Source of the DNA: Diadema setosum
Taxonomy: Eukaryota; Echinodermata; Echinoidea; Diadematoida; Diadematidae
NCBI RefSeq assembly: GCF_964275005.1
Contig: NC_092694.1
Location: 33,244,967 to 33,308,966, forward strand
Reading direction: 5' to 3'
DNA length: 64,000 nt
The notes under the pieces are model-generated. The model saw only the letters and a program-made list of their open reading frames with translations. It ran no database searches and was not told where the DNA came from. The number at the start of each line of letters is the position of its first letter. The stretch's first letter is position 1. Shown piece by piece: positions 43,980-54,975 of the stretch. A program made the translations under genes and the position numbers.

Positions 43980-45380
43980 ACCTACATCATCTATAGGCCT
44001 ACCAAGTTCAGCATCATCCTTCTTGGATTTGTGTTGCTGAATATATCAACCCCCTCTTCCAGGTTGATCACTTTGTGGTAGTGAATAATGGAGAAGCGCA
44101 AGAGACGTTAGATGAGTTTGGGTCATGCTGGCTTTTTGTTTTTGTTTTTGTTTTATTTTGGTTGTTGTTGTTGTTGTTGTTTTATCTTTAAAAATCATTC
44201 TTCTGTCGTATTTGGAGCTTTGCCCGGGAAGAAGCTTTCACTTTTTTGGGGGGGTTCAAGCGGACCCTGCTCGCTAGCGGGGGGGGGGGGGGGGGGGGGG
44301 GCTGAAACGTACCCATACCGTACGGTACCCACCTTTGAAAATGAGCATTGCAATAAATCGAACACTCTATTCCAGTCCAAGATGCATGCATTATTCAGCA
44401 AGTCAGGCTTAGATTCAATTCTCGATGTAGTATGCATATAACGGCACGAGCGTGCATATGAGTGAGGCCGAGGCGAGGGCCGTCGACTGCTAGCTCGCCT
44501 CGCGTCGTTGCCGCGCCGGCGTAGCGCGCTAAATCTAGGTACAGACTGCATAGCCAGCCGGCCGGCTGGCCGGCCACAGCCCCTCAGCTCAGTGCTAACA
44601 AAGTGCCATGGCACTGTGACTCCTCTCAGACTGGCGCCACCTTTTGGCCGAGAAAAAAGAGGAACGTATTTTTTGTTATCAGAGTGAAATGGTTTTATCA
44701 GAGTGAAATGGTTTTAGCGCAGTGAAATGGTTTTGTGAGAGTGATTTGGTACGCCAAAGTGAAATGATTTTTTTTTTTTTTTTTACGGAAAAATGAAATG
44801 ATTTATTTTTTTCCTTGAAAAGTGAAATGAATTTTTGTGAGAAGTCAAATGCATTTTGGTTAAAAAGTGAAATACATTTTGTGAAGAGTGAAATGAATTT
44901 TTATTTAAAAGTGAAATGTATTTTTGTAAAAAGAAAAATAAATGTTGATGAGTGAAATGTATAATTTATGTTAAAAGTGAAATGAATATTGGCTGGAGTG
45001 AAATGAATTTTACCCCCGGAAGTCAAGGGAAACAAAAAAGAATACAGTTCTGATTCCACTTTGGACACACCCAAATATATATTGGTGACTCAAATGAATT
45101 ATAACGTTCTAACCTGCCAATGGAGCAGGAGAAACTTGCAGATAGGAACATACACACAAATTATGCGGACACGTATAAAACGAAAAGCCGTTTGTATACT
45201 TGTTTTAAAGTTGTGCTATGATTAAGACAGATATATCATTTCAGAAAGATAGCAAAATCTGCTGATTAGCAATATGTCGGTACCTATACAGAGTTTGCAT
45301 GAAATAGTGCATAAAAAATATCTAAAGACATTGTTGGCTTGTCATGACCCAACGTAATTGGGTCAACCCCCCCCCCACGG

Positions 45381-45572
45381 GGTTTGTTTGTTTGTTCGTT
45401 TGTTTGTTGGTTTGTTTGTTTGTTTGTTCGTTTGCTTGTTCATTTGTTTGTTCATTTCCCATCTGAGAAGAAGGCTGAATAGCCAATATTCAGCTATGCT
45501 AAGCTGGTCCTCCATGGGGTCCAGTTGGATGTGAGGTGGGACCACTTCATCGGTCGAAATCCCATAGGACCG
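45381..45572 (-). mobile_element. tRNA-SINE, 5'-truncated copy
   Basis: In complement it reads GTGGTCCCACCTCACATCCA, CTGGACCCCATGGAGGACCA, GCTGAATA and TCTTCTCAGATGGGAAATGA, then an ACAA-type tail of about 75 bp. The same body follows the tRNA head at 55,455-55,800. The head is missing here. Confidence 0.7.
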
Positions 45573-45574
45573 AT

Positions 45575-46730
45575 AAAGAAACCAACACAGCATTTCCGTG
45601 TGCTTCTAATTGTTTTTGTTGGTTTCTGTTGGTATTGTTAATTGAGACTACCGGAAAGCCCAACAGCAGCCAATATATTCCATTATATAGAACAAAAATT
45701 AATCGTATCCAACAAGTCCAACAGAAACAAACAGACTGATCCTGTTGGTCCTTTTGGTTTCTATTGGAACCAATATATTCTAGACGGTTGGGTTCTATCT
45801 TCTATTGGATTCCGTTGGTTTCTACTGATTTTTATATTGGTCATAAATATTCATCTAAAATTGAGTACTAATAGAATTGCAGAAAAAAAACATTAAAATC
45901 TTATTATTCAAAGTTAAACGTTGAACTTTATTACAAACTTGTATTACACATTATTGTTTTGTTGTACATAATTTCAGCTTATAATAATGTGGGTTATTTT
46001 CATATTTATGTATATAATGAGTGACTAAGTTAGTAACCACTAATAAAACCTATACAACTATTCGGCTATTTATAAAGAGCTATAGATGTATAACATTAGG
46101 TATTAGTCGGTCGGAATAAGTTGTAGCTATTAGAGGAAGTCTAGGTAAAGGATGAGTTTAACTATTACATGCCACTGCATGTATGAATTTGAATAACTTA
46201 CTTTGCATTGGTTCAAATAGTCTCCCACAGAACATCCAATTGATGACACTGCCTTTCTATTCGACCAACAAGAAATATTTGTCTATTGGTATTCTTTTGG
46301 ACCTATAGGACTTTCTGTTGATGTTTGTTTGATTTCTATTGGATTTGTATATATCAGACCTGCAAGAAATGAAGAGTTTGTTTGCAAAAACCGATAAGTC
46401 CATTTTTGAAGATTTTGAAGTACGGTCTCTGTCATAAAGTACAAAACAATACCTTTTAAATGATATATTGGTCACTACATATAAAGGTACATTTTTGAAG
46501 TTATGGTCAAAAGAAGCAAACATTTTCTTATTATTCTCTTTATTTTTCTTGACCTTAAATCGCAAATATCTCCATTTGACAAATATGGACTTATCGGTTT
46601 TTGCGAACAAACTCTTCAAATGTTGTGGTGGTATTCTGATGGACCAATATTTCACTCTCCCTACTGAGACCAACAGGCCTTTTTGGTTTTGATGGTCCAA
46701 TGGCCTATTGGAATGTCAACCTGGGTAGGA
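45575..46730. repeat. Degenerate TTGGTTTCTATTGGA-rich repeat region
   Basis: Units around TTGGTTTCTATTGGAACCAA, TCTATTGGATTCCGTTGG and CTATTGGTATTCTTTTGGAC recur at 45,620-45,850 and 46,265-46,350, with CAACAGGCC and ATTGGACCAT-like complements at 46,640-46,710. It is probably one old palindromic element into which MITE E inserted. Confidence 0.4.
46370..46618. mobile_element. MITE E, intact copy (249 bp)
   Basis: TGAAGAGTTTGTTTGCAAAA at the left and its complement at the right (to 46,618), with GATAAGTCCAT continuing each TIR, give arms of about 33 bp with few mismatches. It is the uninterrupted relative of 25,000-26,573. Non-coding. Confidence 0.8.
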
Positions 46731-46739
46731 AAAAAGCTA

Positions 46740-47712
46740 GATCCGCCAATGTGCTGCTGGTAGCTATAGTAGCTCGATGGAAAAAAAAAACAAAACAGCA
46801 AAGCGAGAAAGCCTTCGTCCATTTTTCTTCTTCAATGTAACGCTATACACAATTCGATCTGATATGACAATTATTGCGTGACATACTGCATGATTGCTAA
46901 CACCCAAGAGCAGCTAAATCCATTTAGGTGTGCAGACTTGCCCATAATGGCAAGAATTTTACTTGCCGAAAACGATTGATCCATGGCTGCTGTATATTGT
47001 GTTTGACTGATATTGCCTGACTGCGCAAATAATAATTATAATGTACAAAACGATGGATTCTAGGAAATAGAGATAGGCACCTAAACAGCCAGATTGTTGA
47101 TCAAACAAAGTAGAAGATATGAAAACAGTGAATGCATATGCATAGCCAAGTGTATCTTTCTCGCTCAACAGTCATCGAGCCAAGGATAACTCAATTGCCA
47201 ACGTAGCAGCAGCGGCAGCACACACAAGCAAACACAAACACCTAATAGTAAACGCATACATGAATCATAGCACTACTAATGCGCATATATTCTGCCATGA
47301 TTTTAGGTAGATGTATCAATTATCAATTTGATAAATGACGGTAAATTATGATCAACAATAATCAGTATATTAGTGTCAACAAAGGTTTGAAGGGCTTATA
47401 AGGATGACGATAGGTCTTGGAATTTGTATTAGAGTATAATGTCAAAGGAACACCTTCATTTTATCTTTGTGGGTCAGATTGAATTACACCTAAGTTAAGT
47501 CTGCCAATGTCTGCGAGGAAATGTTTGTAGTTGGTACAAGACCGCATATGCTTAAAATAGGGTCTCTGTAGCGATCTGAAAATTTTACTGAAGTTACAGA
47601 AAAGCTTGGTCTGCCAATATCAGATTCATGATTACAGAGATATGAAAATTACCAAAGCTCGATCCATGACCTTTAGTGCCTGGAATGTCTCTAAAATTAC
47701 AGCAAAACTTGA
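46740..47712. other. Unclassified region
   Basis: No repeat shared with the rest of the window and no recognised protein segment. A short AAT-type repeat begins at its right border, where the SINE tail starts. Confidence 0.3.
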
Positions 47713-48103
47713 TATAATAATAATAATAATAATAGCTGGTTTTTATATAGCGCATTTCACACACACTTCAGGGTTTCAATGCGCTTTACAGACTATTATT
47801 ACCCCGGTCACTGGATACATTATTTCCAACCAGCACTAACAGTGCTCATTCTCCACTCCCTGGGGAGCATTCCAGCCAGTCGCAGCCATTTTACAGGCGC
47901 GCACATGCTGATCAACCAACATAATCTTTCTCATCCTACCGGGTACCCATTTATACTCCTGGGTGGAGAGCAGCAATGTGGATAAAGTGCCTTGCTGAAG
48001 GGCAAACGTGTCGGGCTTGGCATGGGCTCGAACCCACGAACCATACCACGCTCATGTCGTTCACAGACGAGCGCTCTTATCCACTCAGCCACGACACCTC
48101 CAT
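47713..48103 (-). mobile_element. Full-length tRNA-derived SINE (Ser/Leu-like head, ATT tail)
   Basis: On the minus strand the head reads GGTGTCGTGGCTGAGTGGAT (A box TGGCTGAGTGG) and GTGGGTTCGAGCCCATGCC (B box GGTTCGAGCC), which drives polymerase III in active SINEs. The body contains GTATAAATGGGTACCCGGTA and AAGCGCATTGAAACC, ending GAAATGCGCTATATAAAAAC and (ATT)n. The A-B spacing with an extra arm resembles a class II (Ser/Leu) tRNA. Confidence 0.8.
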
Positions 48104-48745
48104 AATGGTGATGCTAGTGGAATAACGTTGTTGATTATCTGTGGGAAATCGTATATGCTCTACTGTAATCTCAGCAAATTCTTATTTCTTGGACCAAGTA
48201 CGACTGACAGTTATAGGCTTGTTGTAACTTCTAAAAAGGGTATTCATATGAACGTCTAATCAAAATATTTTGGAAGAGTTTACAAAAATGATGCTAAGGA
48301 CATTATTTTACGTATGCAAAGTCCAATGATTATGGTATTGTTCTATTCTTATAGAATTTGGAAACCGGGCTTTTGGGGGATCCAACACGCAGGACAATAG
48401 TAAAAATTCTGGCGGAAGGCCAAATTATACAAATACATATTTGCACATACAGGAGAAGTTGGCAAATTGAACAGGAGATACAAAGAGAGGATGTTGATCA
48501 CAATATAAAACCGGAAACATAAAATCACAGGATGAATGCAATGAAGTATATCTTGCTCATTCAGGTCAAGGATTAAAATTTCCTCAAATGGAACAGACTA
48601 GCACGTGAATCCTGCACGTATGACACTCGAATGATCTATGTTGCGGTTTTGTTTTTGCTTTTGTTTTTGTTTTTGCTTTTTACTACATTGTACTGCAATG
48701 TCGGACTATAAGTAAGGAACTTCGAGACATCGTATAGCGTGTATA
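48104..48745. other. Unclassified region left of element B
   Basis: It contains a TTTTTG repeat at 48,645-48,680. No exon or shared repeat seen. Confidence 0.3.
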
Positions 48746-48885
48746 GTCCAAGAGCATTAGGTAAAAAAAGGCTTAAACCTGGACATTTTTGGTAACAAGC
48801 TGATTTTTTTTTCAGGATAGGTCCAGAAAAATGTCTAGAATAACATACTAAAAGTCCTCATGAATCCTCTTTGAGCTTTTTCCGC

Positions 48886-49580
48886 AATCCAAGATGGCGT
48901 CTAAAATGGCCGCCATTTCCAGAAATTCTTATAACTTTTCAACCAGAGAACCAAAATACAAAATTTAAATGTCTAGATATATGTTTTGAAGCATGAAGAA
49001 CTCAATAAAACACATATCAAGAGATTTTGATGCACGCAAGTACGGTAATCCAAGATGGCGCCCAAAATAGCCGCCATATTTTGAAATTCCTATAACTTTC
49101 CAGCCAGGTAACCTTAATACAAAATTTAAATGTGTAAATATATGTTTTGAAGGATGAAGAACTCAATAAAATACATATTAAGAGATGTTGACGGACATAA
49201 GTACCGTAATCCAAGATGGCATCCAAAATGGCCGCCATATTTTGAAATTCTGATAACTTTCCAGCCAGGTAACCCAATTACAAAATTTAAATGTCTAAAT
49301 ATTTGTTTTGAAGGATGAAGAACTCAATAAAATATATATTAAGAGATGTTGACGGACATAAGTACCGTAATCCAAGATGGCATCCAAAATTGCCGCCATT
49401 TTCTGAAATATTTCAAATAGCCAACCAAATACAGAATTTAAGTGTTTATGTTTCGAAACATTTATAAAGAACTCAATGAAATACATATTAAGAGATGTGG
49501 ACGCACGCATGTCCAGATTAAACCGCTCGAGCTCTTCCTAAAATGCAAAATGGCGTGTAAAATGGCTGGCAGTCACAATT
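48886..49580 (+). repeat. 161-bp tandem repeat, left arm of element B
   Basis: AATCCAAGATGGCG recurs at 48,886, 49,047, 49,208 and 49,369, exactly 161 bp apart, with a weaker fifth unit at about 49,541. Each unit continues with AAAATGGCCGCCAT, AACTTT(C/T)CA(A/G)CCAG, AAATTTAAATGT and GAAGAACTCAATAAAA. Confidence 0.85.
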
Positions 49581-50109
49581 TTATCTCACAATAATATAAA
49601 TAAATGTCAGTATAGTATATAAGAAGCGTTTTATTTACAAATAGTTCTTATGAGTAAAGTATACAAATAAAACATTTTGGATGTTAAACTCAAGGAGTGT
49701 GTCCTTGTTTTGATAGAAACATTCACCATCAGATATGTTGCTAAGCAGAGAGCCTACTAGATCTTTTTACCACATGCTCTATTTTCGTCACCTCAAGCAC
49801 ATGAAATGAAAATTTAGTGCTAGCCCTTTTTTATTACCAACGCATTTGGTGTCTACCATGAGGAGAGTTACATTGAAACTGTCAGTTATCACTCAAGAAG
49901 TAAAAACAATTCTTTCTGAAGTCTGTGCTGCATAACTGTTGAAAATTAGTGTCTTCATGTGCGACAAAATAATGTGTAATTTATCAAATGACAGTGAATC
50001 TCTTTGCTGCAGTGTATTGCTCCACCTTAAAACAAAGTGTCTAAATTATCTTAGGGTGGCCTATTCATTTCGTGTAGATTAGGTAAAATTATATTACAGA
50101 TAGAAATCA

Positions 50110-51440
50110 GAGAATGTGGCACTCATAGTTATTGGTACATGGAGGAGGAATACTCCTCTCCAACACGAGGGATCTTCTTTTTTTTTTACTCGAAAGTGAA
50201 ACATATAGTGCAAACGTTTGGTAAGATATTGAATTGTTTCCATCAAAGAGTAGGAAATATATAAAGAAGTTTTCAGGGAAATGGGCAATATATGGGAGGG
50301 GGTGGAAGGGGATCCCCTCCCCCCAACATGAGGGAGATTTTGCATTTTCAGATTTGATATTCAGACATTGATGCACCATATTGGTGAAATATTAATTTTT
50401 TGTTTGCATAAAAAGGAACAAAAAGTTATGTAATCATGGAAGTGCGCAGTCATAGGGATGCCCGCTTCCACACGAGGGCATAATTTCGTATGTTCAGATT
50501 TGAAATTTACAGATCTGTTGCACCTATTTGATGAAATATTTGATATTTGTTTTCTATTTAACGCTGGAAGAACGAATTTAAGAAAGTGTCGGGGAGGGGG
50601 AAGTGTGTGGGGAGAATAATCCTTCCCATACGATGGAGATTTTGGCATTTTCCCACTTGAAATTCAGAGATTTAGCACACTCTTTTGGTGAAATATCTGA
50701 GATTTGTTTTTGTCCTGAAAGTAAGAAAATATATATTACTAATGGAAATATGCAGGGGAGGTGTATAGGGTGATGCACCCTCCCACAAAATGGAGGGTTG
50801 TTTTTTTTTTTCTTTCAAGATATATGGGTTTTATGGTGCACAATGTTGATGACATACCAGATTGTTGTTTCTATTAAAAAGTGTAAGTATAGAATAGATA
50901 ATAAAGACTAGTATATCCAAGGCAATGAGCTAGTAGAGGATGGGGGGGGGGGGATCCCTTTCGACTGGAGGGAGTTTGGCATTTCTATGATCATTAACCG
51001 GCCTAGTGCACCTTTGGTGTTATATTGATTGTCCATCCTTAAAGAGTAGATAATTCATTGTCTCAGTATCCCCATCCCCTCCAACTCCAGGGAGCTATTA
51101 CACTTGAACTGAAATGAAAATAATTATATCATCTACATACATTCGATGCAATATTTGGGAATTGTTAATCAAAGGGGTATTTAATTTATATTGGGGAAGT
51201 GAGCGGTGGAAGGATTTTGTAGGAAGGGCAAATTACCCTTACTTTTGCATTTTGTAAGTGAAAGATCTAGTGCACACTTTTTGATGACAAATTCGGAAAT
51301 TTGTTAATCTCAAAAGTGTACAAAGTCTATGGAAAGGGGCCGAGCGAGGGACGTTTTGCATTTTTATGATTGCAATTCAATGACTTCAGGATGAATATTT
51401 GGAAAATAATGATTGTACAGGTCACACCTTTCCCCAAGGG
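50110..51440. repeat. Degenerate 150-160-bp tandem array in the core of element B
   Basis: About eight to nine diverged units share a GGGGAGG...CCCTCCC-like palindromic start, then ACGATGGAGATTTTGCATTTT, TTGAAATTCAGA, TGGTGAAATATT and TTTGTTTTCTATT. Unit starts fall near 50,143, 50,309, 50,456, 50,612, 50,772, 50,952, 51,068, 51,226 and 51,340. Several small ORFs exist only because the repeat keeps a frame briefly open. Confidence 0.6.
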
Positions 51441-51544
51441 AGGGGGGGGGGGGGGGGGGGAATGCATCCAAGCGAACCTTTACCACCAGACCATCTGAGT
51501 TGTTGGATCTCGAACATTATGTTGAATATCTTTGTCTTGTGATA

Positions 51545-52250
51545 AACAAACGGCGGCCATTTTGGGCAACATTTGGTTTTTGCGAAGAACTCACGTGGTT
51601 TTATTTGTACTTACGTGCTTCAAGATCACTGAATAAGTATTTTGTTGGGTTCCTTATGTCTCAATAAGTGTGCATCGCGGTTACGTAGTTGCAGGGTTAT
51701 GAGGAAAACAGGAAATGGCAGCCATTTTGGACACCATTTTGGATTTCTGAAGTGCTGAAATGCTTTATTTGTGTTTCAAAATCTCCGAATAAGTATTATA
51801 TTTGGTTCTCTGTGACTCAAAACGTATATTTCGACATTACAAGTGTGTACAGTTGAAATCTACTTGCAAAATATGAGAAAAAAAAAATCAGGAAATGGCG
51901 GTCATTTTGGACGCCATCTTGGATTACGGTACTTATGTCCGTCAACATCTCTTAATATGTATTTTATTGAGTTCTTCATCCTTCAAAACATATATTTAGA
52001 CATTTAAATTTTGTATTTGGGTTACCTGGTTGAAAAGTTATAAGAATTTCAAAAAATGGCGGCCATTTTGGACGCCATCTTGGATAACGGCTCTTGCGTG
52101 CATCAACATCTCTTAATATGTGTTTTATTAAGTTCTTCATGCTTCAGAACATATATTTAGGCATTTAAATTTTGTATTTGGGTTCTCTGGTTGAAAAGTT
52201 ATAAGAATTTCTGGATATGGCGGCCATTTTGAACGCCATCTTGGATTGCG
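51545..52250 (-). repeat. 161-bp tandem repeat, right arm of element B (inverted)
   Basis: The complement motif CGCCATCTTGGATT occurs at 51,912, 52,074 and 52,234, about 160-162 bp apart, with degenerate units near 51,733 and 51,560. The outer three units are close to those in the left arm; the inner two have diverged. Confidence 0.8.
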
Positions 52251-52545
52251 GAAAACGCTCAAAGAGGATTTATGAGGACTTTTAGTATGTTATTCTAGAC
52301 ACTTTTCTGGACCTATCCTGAAAAAAAAAATCAGCTTGTTACCAAAAATGTCCAGGTTAAATCTAATGCTCTTGGACTAGTGGTGGTGGCCCTCTGTCGA
52401 CATCTATAGCTATTGACGATCCGAGTCCAAGCATCCTGGTTACAATTCCCTATAGTCGTCTGTCCACGCTGGTCGCATGATCCATTCTCCCCCTAGCTGT
52501 CCGTACTTTTCTTGTAGCTATATTGCATGAGATTGCCACACCTTG

Positions 52546-52850
52546 CTGGAAGGAACACAGTCGTGTCCCACAATGTGAAACACAGTGTGAATACATTGTG
52601 AACACAGCGTGAAATCTCTTCACACTATTAGATTCTAGCGTTTTAACTGTGTAAACATATTGTGACTCATCAATAACAGAGTGAAACAGAATATTAGGAA
52701 CCTTACCATATGCCTATATGTGAATACCCTGTGAAAAGACACACCAGTGTGAGAAATAATCTTCACGCTGTTAAATTCGAGCGTTTTCACATAGTCGACT
52801 ATATGAACACAGTGTGAACACACTGTGGGACACTGTGGTCTTTCCCGCAG
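52546..52850. mobile_element. Palindromic MITE with CACAGTGTGAA motifs
   Basis: The left arm carries GTGTCCCACAATGTGAAACA and TTCACACTATTAGATTCTAG; the right arm carries the complements TTCACGCTGTTAAATTCGAG and ACACACTGTGGGACACTGTG. The ends CTGGAAGGAACACAGT and CTGCGGGAAAGACCACAGT (complement) are imperfect. No ORF. Confidence 0.6.
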
Positions 52851-53269
52851 GGGACTCCTCCAAGCTATATCAGGCATTGTATCAAGATGTTGCATCTCTT
52901 GAATCTATAGAGCAATGCATGCAACCTAATGAATATGAACGATAACAGCGCCTGATTCCATACACTGCTTAGTGCCCTTTTATCCTTTATTTCCATAAAT
53001 ACTAGATGAGTCTAGCTGTTTTGGAGAGCAGGAATTTGGCGATTTGAGGATTTTCCTTTACCTTTGATTCTTTTAGAAGTTCATGCATTTGATTGAACTC
53101 CAAGTTATGGAAATTGTAATTTCAGCATGAAACGCCAAAATTTAAGCATTTTAAACTGGTCTTGAACCCTGAACTTTGACCTCATGACCCTACAATTCCC
53201 AAGAGAATCACTGTTAGGTATAATGCATGCACAGATGAACACTGCATTTCCTACAATGATTTAATTTAA

Positions 53270-53626
53270 AGGGGAAGGCTAGTAACTGATCAGTGGGAAT
53301 CAGTGGAAATGCTGGGAGATGATTGTTCCAATCCTTATGGGATTCATTCAAGAGTTCATTGTATATCTATTGTTGTGTGAAAGTGATTTGCTTCAGAACG
53401 GTCTCATATTCAAGTAATGTGCAGATAAATGCTCCGTCACTGACCAGGGACGCTAACCTGGAAGCATTAAACTGCACATTACTTGAATAGGAGACCATTC
53501 TGAAGCAAATCATTTTCACACAACAATAGATATACAATGAACTCTTGAATGAATCCCATAAGGATTGGAACAATCATCTCCCAGCATTTCCACTGATTCC
53601 CACTGATCAGTTACTAGCCTTCCCCT
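53270..53626. mobile_element. 357-bp near-perfect hairpin MITE flanked by TTAA
   Basis: AGGGGAAGGCTAGTAACTGA at 53,270 is mirrored at 53,607-53,626, with TTAA on both sides (53,266-53,269; 53,627-53,630). The arms of about 165 bp have only a few mismatches, and the centre (ATAAATGCTCC...GGAAGCATTA) is itself nearly symmetrical. Transcribed, it would fold into one long stem. It looks recently inserted. Confidence 0.85.
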
Positions 53627-53964
53627 TTAAAACCATGAGCCACTTCGTAGATACGGAGGAAGAAGAGAAATTTAGCATTTTTTTCATTTATGTTAAAAAT
53701 TTAGCATTTGTATTTGAACTATGACTCATGAGAATTTGTATGTGGTAATACAAATTCTCTTAAGTCATATTGCATAGATAGGAGAGAAATAGTGACATTT
53801 TGAGGAGTTGACGTTGACCTTTGTCCTTCACCTTTGACCCATGACCCCCAAATTCCCGAGAGAGTCATTGTCTGGCAGTACATGGATACTAACTAAGTTC
53901 CATGAATATACCTTGAACCATTTCCGAGATATGGAGAAAAAAGTGAAATTTTAGCATTTTCACT

Positions 53965-53977
53965 TGACCTTTGACCT
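53965..53977 (-). promoter_or_regulatory. Perfect DR1 nuclear-receptor motif
   Basis: TGACCTTTGACCT, in complement AGGTCAAAGGTCA, is the direct repeat with one-base spacer bound by HNF4, COUP-TF and RXR dimers. It recurs at 54,108-54,120 and with one mismatch at 53,815-53,827, once per repeat unit. The match is seen; use by the cell is not shown. Confidence 0.45.
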
Positions 53978-54107
53978 CTGGCCCAAAACTTTCTCTACAG
54001 AATCGTTTTAGGGTAACGCATTACTTGTATACACTAAGTTTCAACCAAATACGTGCAGGTATTGCATAGATATGGGGGGAAATAGTGAAATTTCGAGATT
54101 TTAACAT

Positions 54108-54120
54108 TGACCTTTGACCT
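54108..54120 (-). promoter_or_regulatory. Perfect DR1 nuclear-receptor motif, next unit
   Basis: A second TGACCTTTGACCT lies 143 bp from the first, in the same position of the repeat unit. Confidence 0.45.
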
Positions 54121-54714
54121 TGAGCATGTGCGCCCAAAAGTTGAAAGGCACAACTTCGTCCACTCATACATATAATTTATAGCCTACATGCCAGGTTTCA
54201 TTAATATACCTGAAACGGTTTTTTTTTTTCGTTACTCTGTCTACAAAATTGATTACGGACGGAAGGACGGACGGACAACCCGAAAACAATACCTCCGGCG
54301 ACACCTCGTGGCGGAGGCATAACAGTAATAATAACAACAACAACAATGACATATCTTGACATCTATTATTAGTACTTCCCCTCATATTGGTCGATCTACT
54401 AATCAACTTGTAGACATAGGGTTAAACAACTTTGGCCTATAACTTTTGCAATTACTATAATGATATAGGAACAACCTTAACCTTGCATAATATAATGTTT
54501 GACAGATATTAGCATAATGTCATGAGCTTATATAATGTGCCAACCCCTCGTCTGTGCTCCTGATTATAATCATGGGGCAATTCCTTCTTAATTTTGGCGT
54601 ATCTGTTGACAATACCTTTAATAGAAGAGTAATTTACGTAAATGAGATGGTGTAAATCTGATAATTTCGCTTTAAAATCAGGTTTTATTGTTTCATACAT
54701 GTATGCTTGACAAA

Positions 54715-54975
54715 AGCCCCGTCTTAATAGGCCACAAAACGCAGAGTAGCCTCGGGGTAGCCTCCGGCGAAGTTTGTTTTTCCGGAGAAGATTGTGTCTG
54801 TTAAGACGCAACACAGTGGACAGCGCCTCCGGAGAGTCTCCGGAGAGCTTCTGGAGAAATCTTACCCTGTGATCGACCAGGGTAGACGTGGGGTACTATT
54901 CGCCGGAGGCTACCCCGCGAAGGTGACTGTTAAGACGCTCGCGGGGGGAATCTTCCCCGGAAGCGCCCAGTGACT
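54715..54975. mobile_element. GC-rich palindromic element (GTAGCCTCCGGCGAA arms)
   Basis: GTCTTAATAGGCCAC...GGGGTAGCCTCCGGCGAA is mirrored by TTCGCCGGAGGCTACCCC...GTGACTGTTAAGAC (54,900-54,937). The centre has CCGGAGA repeats. It stands out by GC content. A 101-codon minus-strand ORF (54,509-54,814) overlaps it and is not recognised as a protein. Confidence 0.5.

Larger units (their letters stand above)
39766..45019. mobile_element. Large inverted-repeat element C
   Basis: The left arm (39,766 to about 40,575) and right arm (about 44,055-45,019) are inverted copies: CATTTCACTTTT-type subterminal units, then AGGTGGCGCCAGTCTGAGAG, CAGCCGGCCGGCTGG, a GC-rich block, CATGCATCTTGGACTGGAAT, CGTACGGTATGGGTACG, a G-run, and AACGTCTCTTGCGCTTCTCC. 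The right end extends about 120 bp further, to ATTTTACCCCCGG; a solo copy of this end is at 26,872. Nested inside are a palindrome (40,961-41,575), a LINE/SINE tail (41,670-41,790) and element D copy 2. No transposase was recognised. Confidence 0.7.
48746..52377. mobile_element. Foldback element B: 161-bp repeat arms around a second tandem array
   Basis: GTCCAAGAGCATTAG at 48,746 is exactly mirrored at 52,363-52,377 (CTAATGCTCTTGGAC), with TA directly outside both ends. The arms are inverted and very similar over about 830 bp, including GGATAGGTCCAGAAAA and AACATACTAAAAGTCCTCAT. Each arm is a tandem array of a 161-bp unit. The 1.3-kb core holds a different degenerate array. No transposase, so mobilisation would be in trans. 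The shared GTCCA start and TA flanks link it to element A and suggest a Tc1/mariner-type mechanism (inference). Confidence 0.8.
52990..54330 (+). repeat. Tandem repeat with DR1-like sites, ending in GGCGGAGGCAT
   Basis: Units of about 145-150 bp contain AGTGAAATTTTAGCATTTTC, then TGACCTTTGACCT-type DNA, then CCATGACC or similar, then AAGTTTCA and GATATGGAG. It ends in GGACGGACGGACAACCCG, AATACCTCCGGC and GTGGCGGAGGCATAA. A TTAA MITE interrupts it at 53,270. ORFs inside are not genes. Confidence 0.65.

Noticed and set aside
48886..49580. Regularly spaced repeats, considered as a CRISPR array or gene-family exons.
   Set aside because: Units are 161 bp and contiguous, without short repeats and unique spacers, in a eukaryotic genome; they are a tandem repeat in a foldback element.
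54509..54814. 101-codon basic frame.
   Set aside because: Half lies in a GC-rich palindromic element; no recognised domain and no second copy with a conserved frame.
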